A stretch of DNA of 64,000 nt from Allorhodopirellula solitaria (GCF_007859855.1 NZ_SJPK01000005.1:349429-413428), one strand, 5' to 3'. Shown: positions 51,352 through 60,573, numbered from the stretch's first letter. The notes: a model not told the origin generated them from the sequence alone. Program-made: numbers and translations.

Positions 51352-51789
51352 ATAGCTTGTCGTGAGAACTCTAGCGCGCAATTCGCTTCGCGTATCCCTT
51401 TTTTGTTGCTTACTTCATCTTCGAACGATATTTGTGACGGAATGCGATATTCGTATTCTCTAAGTTCATGAAAATACTCACAGACGCTATCCGGGACATC
51501 GAGATTTCCCAGGAAAGAATCGTGCGCAAATAGTCCACCATTGCAGGAGTTCCCGGTGACGGCTGTTTTTGTGGGATCGTGGGGTCAGAAGTGCGCGGAG
51601 TTGGCTTTGCAGTACTAAAACATTCGCGATCGCCCGCTTTGTGACTGAATTTTGGCTTGAAATTGAGCTGATTCGACGGGAAGAGCCCGAGGGACACAGC
51701 ACCTTGCTAACGAATTTGACTTCGCTTAGGCGAGGGGACAGGTTAAATTTGACGCTTGCGGCAAATTTCCTGAAAATGCGAGGTGAGTG
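51352..51789. other. Stretch between the ABC-3C genes and the RAYT gene
   Basis: These 438 bases hold no gene I can support. Base composition changes from the AT-richer ABC-3C gene to the GC-richer transposase within it, so a border of the insertion may lie here. Confidence 0.4.
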
Positions 51790-52678
51790 ATGAGTCGGAT
51801 GGTCCGTTGTGAGGTCTTTGACCCCGAGGAAGTAGCGATCGCCCACGTTTACACCCGCGTCTGTCGCCGATGTTTCCCTCTCGGCGATGATCCGGACTCT
51901 GGGAAGAACTTCGACCACCGGAAAGTCTGGGTTGAAGAATATTTGCAGCAATTCGCAGCCTATTTTGGGATCGACCTGATCGACTTTGCGATTCTCTCAA
52001 ATCACTTCCATTTAATCCTCCGATCGCGCCCGGACGTCGTGGCGACGTGGACGGATGAGGAAGTGGCGCGGCGGTGGTTGATGTTGTGCGCCCATCGCCG
52101 GAAAGCGGATGGAACGCCCATGCTTCCGACCGATCCTGAGATCCAATCCATCGTCGGATGTCCCATCAAACGCGAGGAAATCCGCCATCGGCTGAGTAGT
52201 TTCAGTTGGTGGATGCGGTTGCTGTGCCAGCGTGTGACGATGCGAGCCAATCGCGAAGATGACCAAACGGGCCGGTTTTTCCAAGATCGATATCACGCGA
52301 CGCGTTTAGCCGACGAAGCCTCGTTGCTGGCCTGTGCTGCCTACGTGGACTTGAATCCAATTTGGGCGGCGATGGCTGAAACCCTGTAGCGACAAAGGAT
52401 TCTTGGCGATGCCGATCGAGGATTACTTGGAACTGCTGGACTGGACGGCCCGACAGACCGCGCCCGGTAAGCGTGGCCGCACGCCTGCAGAGATCCCGCC
52501 GATACTGGTTCGGCTGGGACTGGACCGGACGACTTGGTGTGAATTGGTGAGCGACTTTGGGCGTCTGTTCTGCTGCGTGGCGGGACGTCCTGAATGTGTC
52601 GACTCAATGCGATGTCATCGAACGTGCCGTCGCTATCACCTTCGCCGCCGCGCCCGTGAACTGCTGACAGCCGATTAG
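51790..52678 (+). pseudogene. RAYT-type HUH transposase with frameshift near the C-terminus
   Basis: The first part runs from the ATG at 51790 to a stop at 52387 (199 residues). It has an intact HUH motif (SNHFHLILRSRPD) and the ACAAYVDLNPI block near its end, as in REP-associated tyrosine transposases. The C-terminal domain continues in another frame at about 52403-52678 (PIEDYLELLDWT...FGRLF...AG). A one-base shift near 52390 separates them, so the gene is probably broken, although the catalytic domain is complete. It is a different RAYT from the two copies at 45739 and 53623, about 40 percent alike by eye. Confidence 0.8.
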
Positions 52679-52937
52679 CGACTCTCACCCATCTTCGGAT
52701 GCAGAAATCGGCGGTAGGGAACCGAAGATAGAAAAAGTGCGCGCTGAAGTAGGCTAGGCAAGTTGATCCGAGCGGCACTTGTTGTGCGCCCGAGCTGACC
52801 AATCGTCGCCTCGGCCGCCATTGGCCATTAATCCAATCAAGCCAATATTGACTCGGTCGACAAAGTGCCATGTCCCTCTGGTTCTCCCTGGTTGCTCAGT
52901 CAATCAGACCTTGCCAGTCCGCACGTTCATGCGATTG
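52679..52937. other. Gap between RAYT remnant and toxin remnant
   Basis: Nothing recognised in about 260 bases. Confidence 0.4.
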
Positions 52938-53228
52938 TTATTTGCGATTCTGAAGTTCGCCTTCGTCTTGTCCGCTAGTGAATAGGCCAACCACTATCAG
53001 CAAATCGCTGTCCAAGCGAAAGTATAGAACCGCCGTGAAGCGTTTCAACCGACAGGGCCTCTATCCCGTATGATCGGGCGCAAAGAAACTGGGGTTTGCC
53101 TTCACTCGCTCAAGCGTGCAATAGAACTCGGCCTCAAACTTGTCCCCCAAACCGAAAGATATACCGTCGAACCAGTCAATTCCATCTAAAAGATCAGTCT
53201 TCGTGTACTTTGAAAGCTTTGCCTTCAT
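52938..53228 (-). pseudogene. RelE/ParE-type toxin with an in-frame nonsense codon
   Basis: Reading down from the ATG at 53228 gives 55 residues with the RelE/ParE pattern (DLLDGIDWFDGISFGLGDKF, then RVKANPSFF), then a TAG at codon 56 (53061-53063). The same frame continues for 40 residues with the conserved ending (LKRFTAVLYFRLDSDLLIVVG) to the TAA at 52938. The likely ancestral codon is Tyr, giving a GYR stretch. The start overlaps the antitoxin stop (ATGA), so the pair was an operon. The toxin should be inactive unless the stop is read through. Confidence 0.85.
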
Positions 53229-53452
53229 CGACGACGTGCCAATCGAACTTGTTCCCTAAAATCATCCTCCGATAGCGCTGACGCTGGGTCGTCCTTGTAC
53301 TCATCCCAACGCCGGTTTAGCTCGTCACGTTGCGCGGATGAAAGCTCTGTTCCAACATCGCTTGGCAACCTGTTCCATATCGCCTGCACGACGCGCAGTT
53401 GGTCGAGGTGTGAAAGGGCTGAAATATCCCTAATTGCTTGTTCTACGGTCAT
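53225..53452 (-). CDS. Putative addiction-module antitoxin (PF09720-type)
   Basis: The 75-residue protein matches the small addiction-module component family: an N-terminal helix with SALSHLDQLRVVQAIWNRLP, then an acidic, alanine/serine-rich end with WDEYKDDPASALSEDDF. Such proteins bind and neutralise RelE/ParE toxins and repress their own promoter. The partner toxin next to it is broken, so this antitoxin is an orphan survivor. Confidence 0.8.
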   Translation of the reverse strand: MTVEQAIRDISALSHLDQLRVVQAIWNRLPSDVGTELSSAQRDELNRRWDEYKDDPASALSEDDFREQVRLARRR

Positions 53453-53518
53453 TAGTTGCCTCCGGTGGAATGTCGTATTTTAGCATAGAGTGTTCGGGGA
53501 CGCTAGGAAACGCTTGGA

Positions 53519-54588
53519 GTAGATTAGGGACAGGCAATGAATAGTTGCCTTCGATCGCGGCTTGCGTACCATTGCCGATGGTTCCGCTACTCAAAACCGT
53601 GACGCTGACGGAGGTGATGAAGATGCCCAAGCAAGCTCGTGGGGAAGTGATCGATCCGAATGAGGTTCATATACTCCACTGCATCGCGGAGTGCGTCAGT
53701 AAGTCGTGGCTCTGCGGGACCGATCCCGCTACGGGAGAGTGTTTCGAGCACCGCAGGGGCTGGATCCGCGACCGAATCGAGTTCCTCGCCTCCGGGTTCG
53801 CGATCGATTGCCTGACGTTTTCGATCATGAGCAATCACCTGTACCTCGTCCTAAGAAGTCGCCCGGACGTCGTCGCGGCATGGTCGGACGAGGAGGTCGC
53901 CCAGCGTTGGCTGCGGCTGTTCCCCGCGTGTCGCAACTCTGACGGCAGCCCTGCCGTGCCAACGACGGCGGAACTGAACACGATCCTGAATCAGCCGGAG
54001 GTTCTAGCCTCGCGGCGTCAGCGATTCTCTGACGTGAGCTGGCACAGGCGCTGTCTCGCCGAGAATATTGTCCGCCGCAGCAACGCCGAGGATTCCGTTA
54101 CCGGCCACTTTTGGGAAGGGCGTTTTCGGGCACAGGTGCTCCTCTATGAAGCGAGTTTGTTGGCGTGTGCGGCCTACGTGGATCTCAACCCGATTCGTGC
54201 CGCCATGGCGGAAACCCCTGAATCAAGCAAATACACCGGAGCCAAGGATCGCATTGGCTTGAATACCCATGCCTGGTGCGACGTCGTGAGCCGATTTGGG
54301 CGAGTGTTCGAGCGAGCAGCGGGTAGCCCAGAACACCTCGCCGAGGAAGCCGGCCGTCGCGGTCAAGGTTGGCTCTGCGCCCGTAACAACCCACTCGGGA
54401 TATCTTCGGCCTGACCGTCTTCGGAAAACCTTCCACTTTGATTCCCTCCGGGGTCGCTGCTGCGCCGATATCGGGGAATCGGATCAGAATCAGCCCGATG
54501 CTCGGTGGCGGCATTCTGCGAGGAGCGGATCGTAGCTAAATCGGCCGAAAAACAAGCCTCAGCCCGAGCTGAAAAGTGGGTGGCCCTC
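53519..54588 (+). repeat. Duplicated RAYT segment, full-length copy
   Basis: This 1070-base segment contains the complete RAYT frame and matches 45635-46203 at both ends. The upstream part starts with GTAGATTAGGGACAGG. Confidence 0.8.
53623..54414 (+). CDS. RAYT-type transposase with changed HUH motif
   Basis: The start is the ATG at 53623, eight bases after a GGAGG site; earlier in-frame starts are less well placed. The 263-residue protein follows the REP-associated tyrosine transposase pattern: an N-terminal strand, the HUH-type motif, a variable helical part, then the VDLNPIRAAMAETPE block. In the HUH motif the second histidine is Tyr (NHLYLVL; codon TAC at 53842-53844); the other copies in this window have His. 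Metal binding should be impaired, so this otherwise full-length gene may be inactive. Start and stop are intact. Confidence 0.82.
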   Translation: MPKQARGEVIDPNEVHILHCIAECVSKSWLCGTDPATGECFEHRRGWIRDRIEFLASGFAIDCLTFSIMSNHLYLVLRSRPDVVAAWSDEEVAQRWLRLFPACRNSDGSPAVPTTAELNTILNQPEVLASRRQRFSDVSWHRRCLAENIVRRSNAEDSVTGHFWEGRFRAQVLLYEASLLACAAYVDLNPIRAAMAETPESSKYTGAKDRIGLNTHAWCDVVSRFGRVFERAAGSPEHLAEEAGRRGQGWLCARNNPLGISSA

Positions 54589-54796
54589 CGTTCTATATGT
54601 CCGTCGCTGACCCCACACAAAGCTCGCCCAAAGGAGCCTGCTTTTGTCATGCCTGTAGAAACGGTACCGGACACCTTAATCTTGCTCGGACACCTTAATC
54701 TGGGTGCGATCCGCTTGATGCGCTCGACGAGTCCTGCATCACGCTGTTTCCAAATTGATAAGGTCGCCGACGGTCAGTTTTGACTGGAGCCAGTTC
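54415..54796. other. Downstream flank of the RAYT copy and a short direct repeat
   Basis: The first about 170 bases belong to the duplicated RAYT segment. A 14-base direct repeat, CGGACACCTTAATC, occurs at 54668-54681 and 54687-54700. No gene is seen. Confidence 0.5.
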
Positions 54797-54973
54797 TCAT
54801 AGACAGCATCCCACACTCCACTGAGCAGATCCGAGGATGAACGCCTGAGCTAAAGAAACGGGTGAAAACTTCCTAACGCGTTTGACGCATTTGGCGACAT
54901 CATTGGCCTCAACGGCAACGGTCGAAAAAGTGGTCTGTAGTAAATCGGCCAGCGCTGTTACTCTGTCCATGCG
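54797..54973 (-). pseudogene. Possible IS4-type transposase N-terminal fragment
   Basis: Reading down from the ATG at 54973, about 58 residues resemble the N-terminal helical part of IS4-family transposases (VAKCVKRVRKFSPVSLAQAFILG). The frame stops and no DDE catalytic domain follows. The match is weak and by eye; an unrelated small frame is possible. Confidence 0.35.
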
Positions 54974-55059
54974 GAAACTCCGTTCTCCGAGGTGACGAGG
55001 TTGCAATTCAAGTCACTTTATGAACGGTTTTCCGCTTTTTTTATAGATCAATCCTTAAC

Positions 55060-55298
55060 TTGATGCCTATGCGGTCATCGCAACGCCACCTACGGTTGTT
55101 CGGCGACGATGGAGCGTCGACCCTGAAGTGGGGCGCAGCTCCCGTCGTGAATGATCTTCAGCTCCATTCGGCGTTGGCTCTTGAGTCTCGCGTCTTATCC
55201 GGTGGTGTTCGCTTGCACTCAAACGAACGGCTATTTTCTATCATCCCTGACGGGATACTTGTGGGTATTGAACAGCTCGCTGCTTCGTCCAATACGAC
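55060..55298. repeat. Dispersed repeat family copy, inverted
   Basis: Matches the left two thirds of 33260-33591 in reverse complement, including the GGGATACTTGTGGGTA end and the AACACC/GGTGTTCGCTTG block. Confidence 0.75.
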
Positions 55299-55653
55299 AC
55301 TGACTTCTCCCCCGTTCCTCAGTGTGCCAAGCCCTTAGTGTGCCAAGTTCGGCGGGCGCAACTACTCCGCATTGCTCTTCAGAGCCGACGGCAATCGACA
55401 GGCTGGATCGCCGCCGGCAGCGCCACGAACCAGCGGTGATCGCAATGTCGTTTACTCGCAAATTATCTTGCCCATCCGGGTTTGTCGTGGATAACGCCAG
55501 CGTATTGAATTTTAGAGGCATGGCGGTGGCGTCCGAAATGAGCGATGCCGTCACAGAATAAATGCTGGCGGCGGACGCGTCCGCCGCCAGCCGAAGTCAC
55601 CTTTCGGCTCATGTGCGACTGAGTAATCCCAGACAAGGTGCTTCCCAGCAACG

Positions 55654-55839
55654 CTGGCTTGGCAAGGGATATCTCGGTCGCCAGCGTTTCCCTGCAAAAG
55701 CGGTACGCCAATGGTGTTGTCGGTCCCTGGCGAGCGTTTGTTCGTCAGGGACGCATTTTTGAACGATCATTGGATACTGGAGCCATGCCTCAAAATACCT
55801 TCCGCTGTGCTCTGCGCACGCGTCCGTCGGATGAACCTT
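55654..55839 (+). repeat. 186-base direct repeat, copy 2
   Basis: Same orientation as 44585-44770, about 11 kb away, with fewer than ten mismatches by eye. The two copies bracket most of the accessory island and could serve for homologous recombination. From 55845 to about 55911 a further fragment resembles part of 33260-33591. Confidence 0.85.
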
Positions 55840-55922
55840 ATTTGGCACCGAAGGTGTTTTAGAAAATAGCCGTGGTTTGAGTTCAAGTGAACACGACCGG
55901 AAACGTCTTCAGGGTTTGCCCA

Positions 55923-56243
55923 TCAAAGGGTCGGCAGCCGATTGCGGATAATCTTGGTGGTCGGATCGCCGGGCATGATGGTATCGCACCACATCTCGCC
56001 CTCGAAAACGTATCGCACTTGAATTGCTTGGGCGTCGCCGGTTGCGAATGCTTCTTCGGCGGCCGCCAGTGGGACGGTTGCATCGGTGGCCGAGGAACGC
56101 AACTGCACGTGTTGCACGTCCGCGCCGGCGGCGAGGTCGGCGAACAGCTGCAGCACTTGATCCTTGGCCCATTCGGCTTGCAGGATCTCGGGAAGGGGTT
56201 CGTTGTTTTCGAGGTCTTCGAGTTTCAGCTTTTGCGAGCTCAT
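55923..56243 (-). CDS. Small protein of unknown function in the nap operon
   Basis: The 106-residue protein begins at the ATG at 56243, overlapping the stop of the NapG-like gene (ATGA). It is acidic, with no cysteine motif apart from one CDT and no signal. The end (MWCDTIMPGDPTTKII) is unrecognised. The tight overlap shows it belongs to the nap operon. It could be an assembly factor; this is inference from position. Confidence 0.6.
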   Translation of the reverse strand: MSSQKLKLEDLENNEPLPEILQAEWAKDQVLQLFADLAAGADVQHVQLRSSATDATVPLAAAEEAFATGDAQAIQVRYVFEGEMWCDTIMPGDPTTKIIRNRLPTL

Positions 56244-57031
56244 CGGTGGGGTAATCCGGGGCGAGTGAAAGCGGGCATGAGCAAGATCGCGTTTTCCGGT
56301 GCGGGGCAAACGTAGCGACAGACTCCACATCCGGTGCAGACCTGTTCGTTGACCGTCGGTTTCCCATTGGTGACCGAGATTGCGGAATCGACAGGACAAC
56401 GTTCGCTGCACACGGTGCAGGTCGTGCCGTGATGGGCGAGGCACAGGTGCTCAGTGACTTGGGCGGTGCCCATGATCGGCGAGATGGAATCGACCAACAC
56501 GCCGGGCTCGCATGACGCGATGCAAGGGAAGTCCTCGCACATCATGCAGGCAGCCGTGTCGGCTTCGATGATCGGCGTGCCCGCGACGCTGCCGAGTCGC
56601 TCTGGTGCTTTAACGATCGCGTCATACGGACAGGCCGTGATGCAGTCGCCGCAGCGCGTGCAGCCCGACATGAATTGAGATTCGGCGATCGCTCCGGGCG
56701 GCCGAAAGACCGGGACCGTTGGCGGAACGGACTTGCGTTTGAGATCCGTCGCTGGAACCGGGTCGATGTTGATTCCGCCGATGCTACGCGGTTGATTGTC
56801 GGTCGGCGGTGCGTCCTCTGGCACCGGTTTGGGGTACCGCATCACCAGCGGCGGAAATTTGGAAGTCGGGACTAATTTCCAAAGACGGCCTTGCAACAGG
56901 TCGCGGCGATTTAGCCTCGGAGTGCTATCGCGTTCTCGCGGCTGAAGATCGGGGGTAGAAGATTGATGGCGGATCCAACTCACGAACCACCAATTCTCCA
57001 CTCGCAATTTTCTACCCAACCATCCCCACAT
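56240..57031 (-). CDS. NapG/NapF-type polyferredoxin with four [4Fe-4S] sites
   Basis: The 263-residue product (ATG at 57031, which overlaps the napB stop as TGATG) has four cysteine clusters: CTRCGDCITACP at about 124-135, CMMCEDFPCIASCEP at 162-176, CTVCSERCP at 205-213 and CTGCGVCRYVCP at 232-243. The spacing fits four cubane clusters. The N-terminal 120 residues are unusual: there is no clear signal peptide, only RRDLLQGRL near residue 43, so location (cytoplasm or periplasm) is uncertain. NapG-type proteins pass electrons from quinol-linked partners; NapF-type ones help mature NapA. The absence of NapH and NapC nearby leaves the role open. Confidence 0.75.
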   Translation of the reverse strand: MWGWLGRKLRVENWWFVSWIRHQSSTPDLQPRERDSTPRLNRRDLLQGRLWKLVPTSKFPPLVMRYPKPVPEDAPPTDNQPRSIGGINIDPVPATDLKRKSVPPTVPVFRPPGAIAESQFMSGCTRCGDCITACPYDAIVKAPERLGSVAGTPIIEADTAACMMCEDFPCIASCEPGVLVDSISPIMGTAQVTEHLCLAHHGTTCTVCSERCPVDSAISVTNGKPTVNEQVCTGCGVCRYVCPAPENAILLMPAFTRPGLPHR

Positions 57032-57837
57032 CAATTCTCCACAACATCGAGCGACGGTAGCATCGGTACGTCCTGAGGGGTGAATAATTCCGCATCGGGC
57101 ATTTGATCAAGTGTCGCTGACGGTGCGTGGCACTGTGTGCAATTCGTCCGCCAGGGGTGAGTCGATTCCATCCCGGCCCAGCCGTTCGGTCCGCCGTGGC
57201 AAGCGTTGCAATTCTCTCGCATCCATTGCGAATGGGGAATGGTAGGTGGAGCTCCCTGGTAGGCACGCTCGCCTTGCTTCGGCGCTGGCAAACCAACGAA
57301 GTTAGTCGCCACGTCGGCGTCAACGTCTTGAAACGGTGCCGGTGCCATCGGGGCGTGGCACTGCACACAGTTACCCAGGAACTGGTGCGACATGACGCTG
57401 GGTTTCATGCCGGCCATCTTCACGCCACCCGAATGGCATGCGTAGCACGCGGCATCGGTTGTGTTTTCGACAGGATGAGGAATGACCGGCGGTGCCCCGT
57501 TAAAGGCGCGGCGTGACGCCCGCAACTTGCTCGACGCTTCCTTGTCAGCCTCGCTCGGTTCGATCTGGGTGTAGAGATCGTAGTCCGCATCGGGCAGTGC
57601 CTGAGGCATCGTTTGCCATGACTTGGTTGGGCCCATCGGTGTGTCGGCAATTTCGGCGTAGCTGATCGCTGGAATCAGTTTTGCGTCGTCTGCCGGAGTT
57701 CGAGACAACTCGGCGTCGACCAAAGAGGATTCGTAGTAACCATCCGGTTGGGGCACACCATCGCCGATACCGACGAAGTATCCGATCACGGCGACCGCGA
57801 TCACCAGCGAAAGAAAGATCATCGTCAGTCGGTTCAT
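57031..57837 (-). CDS. napB: NapB-like cytochrome c with two tandem diheme modules
   Basis: NapB is the small electron-transfer subunit of periplasmic nitrate reductase, normally about 150 residues with two haem sites. Here the 268-residue protein (ATG 57837, overlapping the napA stop) has four CxxCH motifs at residues 131-135, 157-161, 210-214 and 233-237. Pairs 1-2 and 3-4 share flanking patterns: GAPP(V/T)IPH before and (C)xQCHAP at the end, so the module was duplicated inside one chain. An N-terminal membrane helix (about residues 5-22) probably anchors it or acts as a signal. It lies between napA and the NapG-like gene. Confidence 0.85.
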   Translation of the reverse strand: MNRLTMIFLSLVIAVAVIGYFVGIGDGVPQPDGYYESSLVDAELSRTPADDAKLIPAISYAEIADTPMGPTKSWQTMPQALPDADYDLYTQIEPSEADKEASSKLRASRRAFNGAPPVIPHPVENTTDAACYACHSGGVKMAGMKPSVMSHQFLGNCVQCHAPMAPAPFQDVDADVATNFVGLPAPKQGERAYQGAPPTIPHSQWMRENCNACHGGPNGWAGMESTHPWRTNCTQCHAPSATLDQMPDAELFTPQDVPMLPSLDVVEN

Positions 57838-60263
57838 GAGGACACCTTCGCAGCAGACTTCTTCACGACACGAACAGCACACTTCTTATAGTCGGGTTGC
57901 TTCGAGAACGGGTCGTAGGCCTCGAGTGTCACGTTGTTGATCAGCTTGGATTCGTCAAAAAATGGGACAAACACCGTGCCTCGCGGCGGCCGACCGCGTC
58001 CATCGATCCAGACCGGCAAATCACAAACGCCGCGTCGTGATTCGATCGTGACTACCTCACCTTGGCGAATATTGGCAGCCTTGGCGTCCTCGAGGTGCAT
58101 CTCGACATAAGCCGTCGGCATGGCCCGATTCAAGGGCGCGAGTCGGCGCGTCATCGTGCCAGTGTGCCAATGCTCAAGCACTCGGCCCGTGCAAAGCCAC
58201 ATTGGATATTCATCGTCGGGCACTTCCGGAGGCGGTTGGTATTCGTGGAACCAAATCTGAGCCCGGCCGTCATTCGACGTTGAATGATAGAAATCGAACT
58301 CTTGACCTTCCTCGACGAACGGATCATCGAATCCGGAAAAGCGGAACCGTGTCTCTCGCCACGAGCCGTCCTCTTGCTCGACCACCGGCCATCGTAGTCC
58401 GCGAGCTTTGACGTATTCCTCATAGGGAGCCAAGTTCTTGTGCTTCATCCTCGTGAAGAGTCGGTACTCCTCAAACAGATGCTTGTCGACATTGGTGTCG
58501 TAGTAGCGATCGAACTCCCAGATCGGGATCTCTTGGCCGTCGTCGTCTTTGACCGCGAAGATGAAGTCGCCGTCCTTGTCCTTCATCCCTTCGTGGCCCA
58601 TCTCGAACAGCTTGCGAGCGATGGCGATCGTCATCCAGCAATCGTCGCGAGCCTCTCCCGGTGGGTCAACCATTTTGAACCACTGCTGGGTTCGTCGTTC
58701 GCTGTTGCCGAACATGCCGTTCTTTTCTACCCACATCGCCGCCGGCAGGATCAAATCGGCAAGTGCGGTCGTCGCGGTCGGATACACGTCGCTGACGATT
58801 AGGAATTTGTCCTCGAGGCCTTTTTTATCATTGAACAAAGCGTTCAAGTTCGGCAGCGTCTGGCCTGGGTTGGTGACCTGCACGAGCATGGTCGTGATAT
58901 CACCACCCTCAGCTGTCGGTTTGGTGAAACGCTCGAACATCTCCACCGTATGATAGCCAGGCACCTCGTTGATGCTGCCGTCGCGAACGTTCCAGAAACC
59001 TTCGCATTGTTCGCGGTGTTCGGGGTTCGCGATCACGCGCCCGCCGGGCAACGCATGAGACAGCGTGCCGACTTCCCGAACAGTCCCGCAGGCCGAAGGT
59101 TGGCCGGTCAGGCTCGTCGGTGCATCGCCGGGCCGACCGAAGTGACCGGACAGCAAGTGAACACCGTGGACCAACGAATTGATCGCGGTGCCCATCGTGT
59201 GTTGGTTCATGCCCATGCACCACAGCGACGTGATGCGGATATCGCGATCTGCAAACAGGTCTGCCAACATGCGGATCTCGTCCGCCGGGACACCCGATAG
59301 TTCCTCGACTCGCTCGGGCGTGTACTTGGCGATCCGTTTGCGGAATTCGTCTTCGCTGATTGGTTCACCCGAAAGCGTTGGTGTGTCCGCTTCATCGCCA
59401 CGGAAGTTGCAATGCTTCTCCACGAACGACTTGTCGTAGTTGTCGTTCTCGATCAACAGATGCATGATTCCCAGCGAGATCGCGACGTCGCCGTGCGGCT
59501 TCATCTCGAGATAATCATTCGCCGCGTCGGTGGTTCGAGTTCGACGCGTGCCAATGTCGATGATGCGGACGGTTTCGCCACGCGATCGCCTGTCGGTCAC
59601 ACGCGAGAACAGCACTGGGTGCATTTCAGCCGGGTTGTTGCCCCACAAGATTAGCACGTCACATTCATCAAGATCTTGATAGCATCCAGCCGGTTCGTCG
59701 ACACCGTACGTTGCCAGGAATCCGGTCACTGCCGACGCCATGCACAGCCGGGCGTTGGGGTCGATGTGGTTGTTACTGAGTCCACCTTTCATGAACTTCT
59801 GGGCGGCGTAGCCTTCCGGAATCGTCCACTGACCACTGCCGTAGAAAGCAAACGTCTCGGGCGAATCAAAGATCCGTTTGGCAATGATCTCGATCGCTTC
59901 GTCCCACTCGATCTCGGTGAGCCGGCCGTCTTTGCGGAGCAGCGGTTGAGTCAGCCGGTCTTTGCCGTACAGAATGCCGCCGACATGGTACCCCTTCACG
60001 CACAGCAAGCCTTTGTTGACATCGGCGGCTTTGTCGCCGGCGATTGCAACGACGCGGCCGTCCTCGACACCGACCTGCACGTGACAGCCGGTGCCGCAAA
60101 ATCGACAGGGCGCTTTATTCCACGACAAGCCGTCACCGTCGGGCAAGTCGCTGACGCCTTGATCGGCCTGCACGACGGGCAGTGACATGTTGCCGGCGAC
60201 CATCGAACCAGCGGCCGCCATCGCGGCGGATTTCAAGAAATTACGACGCTTCGTGTCCATCAT
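57834..60263 (-). CDS. napA: Periplasmic nitrate reductase, catalytic subunit
   Basis: NapA reduces nitrate to nitrite at a molybdenum bis-MGD centre. The 809 residues match the family. A Tat-type leader has RRNFLKSAA (residues 6-14). The [4Fe-4S] cysteines are 53, 56, 60 and 88. The molybdenum ligand is Cys174 in RLCMASAVTGF. Further parts such as WGNNPAEMHP, GMNQHTMGTAINSL and the final cofactor-binding domain with RVLEHWHTGTMTRR are present. It is 20 bases after napD and overlaps napB, so the subunits should be made together. An additional N-terminal Met gives MMDTKRR, with no effect on identity. Confidence 0.97.
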   Translation of the reverse strand: MMDTKRRNFLKSAAMAAAGSMVAGNMSLPVVQADQGVSDLPDGDGLSWNKAPCRFCGTGCHVQVGVEDGRVVAIAGDKAADVNKGLLCVKGYHVGGILYGKDRLTQPLLRKDGRLTEIEWDEAIEIIAKRIFDSPETFAFYGSGQWTIPEGYAAQKFMKGGLSNNHIDPNARLCMASAVTGFLATYGVDEPAGCYQDLDECDVLILWGNNPAEMHPVLFSRVTDRRSRGETVRIIDIGTRRTRTTDAANDYLEMKPHGDVAISLGIMHLLIENDNYDKSFVEKHCNFRGDEADTPTLSGEPISEDEFRKRIAKYTPERVEELSGVPADEIRMLADLFADRDIRITSLWCMGMNQHTMGTAINSLVHGVHLLSGHFGRPGDAPTSLTGQPSACGTVREVGTLSHALPGGRVIANPEHREQCEGFWNVRDGSINEVPGYHTVEMFERFTKPTAEGGDITTMLVQVTNPGQTLPNLNALFNDKKGLEDKFLIVSDVYPTATTALADLILPAAMWVEKNGMFGNSERRTQQWFKMVDPPGEARDDCWMTIAIARKLFEMGHEGMKDKDGDFIFAVKDDDGQEIPIWEFDRYYDTNVDKHLFEEYRLFTRMKHKNLAPYEEYVKARGLRWPVVEQEDGSWRETRFRFSGFDDPFVEEGQEFDFYHSTSNDGRAQIWFHEYQPPPEVPDDEYPMWLCTGRVLEHWHTGTMTRRLAPLNRAMPTAYVEMHLEDAKAANIRQGEVVTIESRRGVCDLPVWIDGRGRPPRGTVFVPFFDESKLINNVTLEAYDPFSKQPDYKKCAVRVVKKSAAKVSS

Positions 60264-60283
60264 GTTTCGTTCCTGATTGCATC

Positions 60284-60535
60284 CTATGGTTTGGTCTCGG
60301 CGTCTTCGTCAAACGCGACCATGGCGACGGCCAAGTCGATCACCCCAGGCAATTGGTACACTGCGTTCCAAATTTCCTGATCGCGGCGTTTCGTTGCCGA
60401 ATCGACTACGATAGCAAGCTTGCTGCCAGCCGATTCGCCGACTTCCACCTCAGGCAGATCAGCGATCTGGTCGATGCTGTCTGCGTGTTCGGCGACGGAC
60501 GACTGGAAGGTGACGACGAGTCCGCTGATAGGCAC
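60284..60535 (-). CDS. napD: NapD-type chaperone of nitrate reductase
   Basis: The 83-residue product starts at the GTG at 60535, which has an AGGAG site about ten bases before it. A longer open frame upstream has no family resemblance and crosses the promoter region. The pattern ISGLVVTF, LPEVEVGESAGSKLAIVVDS and LPGVIDLAVAMVAFDE fits NapD, a ferredoxin-like fold that binds the Tat leader of NapA until the cofactor is inserted. It is the first gene of the operon napD-napA-napB-napG-like-orf. Confidence 0.88.
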   Translation of the reverse strand: MPISGLVVTFQSSVAEHADSIDQIADLPEVEVGESAGSKLAIVVDSATKRRDQEIWNAVYQLPGVIDLAVAMVAFDEDAETKP

Positions 60536-60573
60536 CGCGACTGCGCTCCTGAAAACTGAATGCGAGTGTAAAT

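Noticed and set aside
51410-51951. Minus-strand frames between the ABC-3C ATPase and the RAYT gene
   Set aside because: They overlap the well-supported RAYT start, mix low-complexity residues and show no motif.
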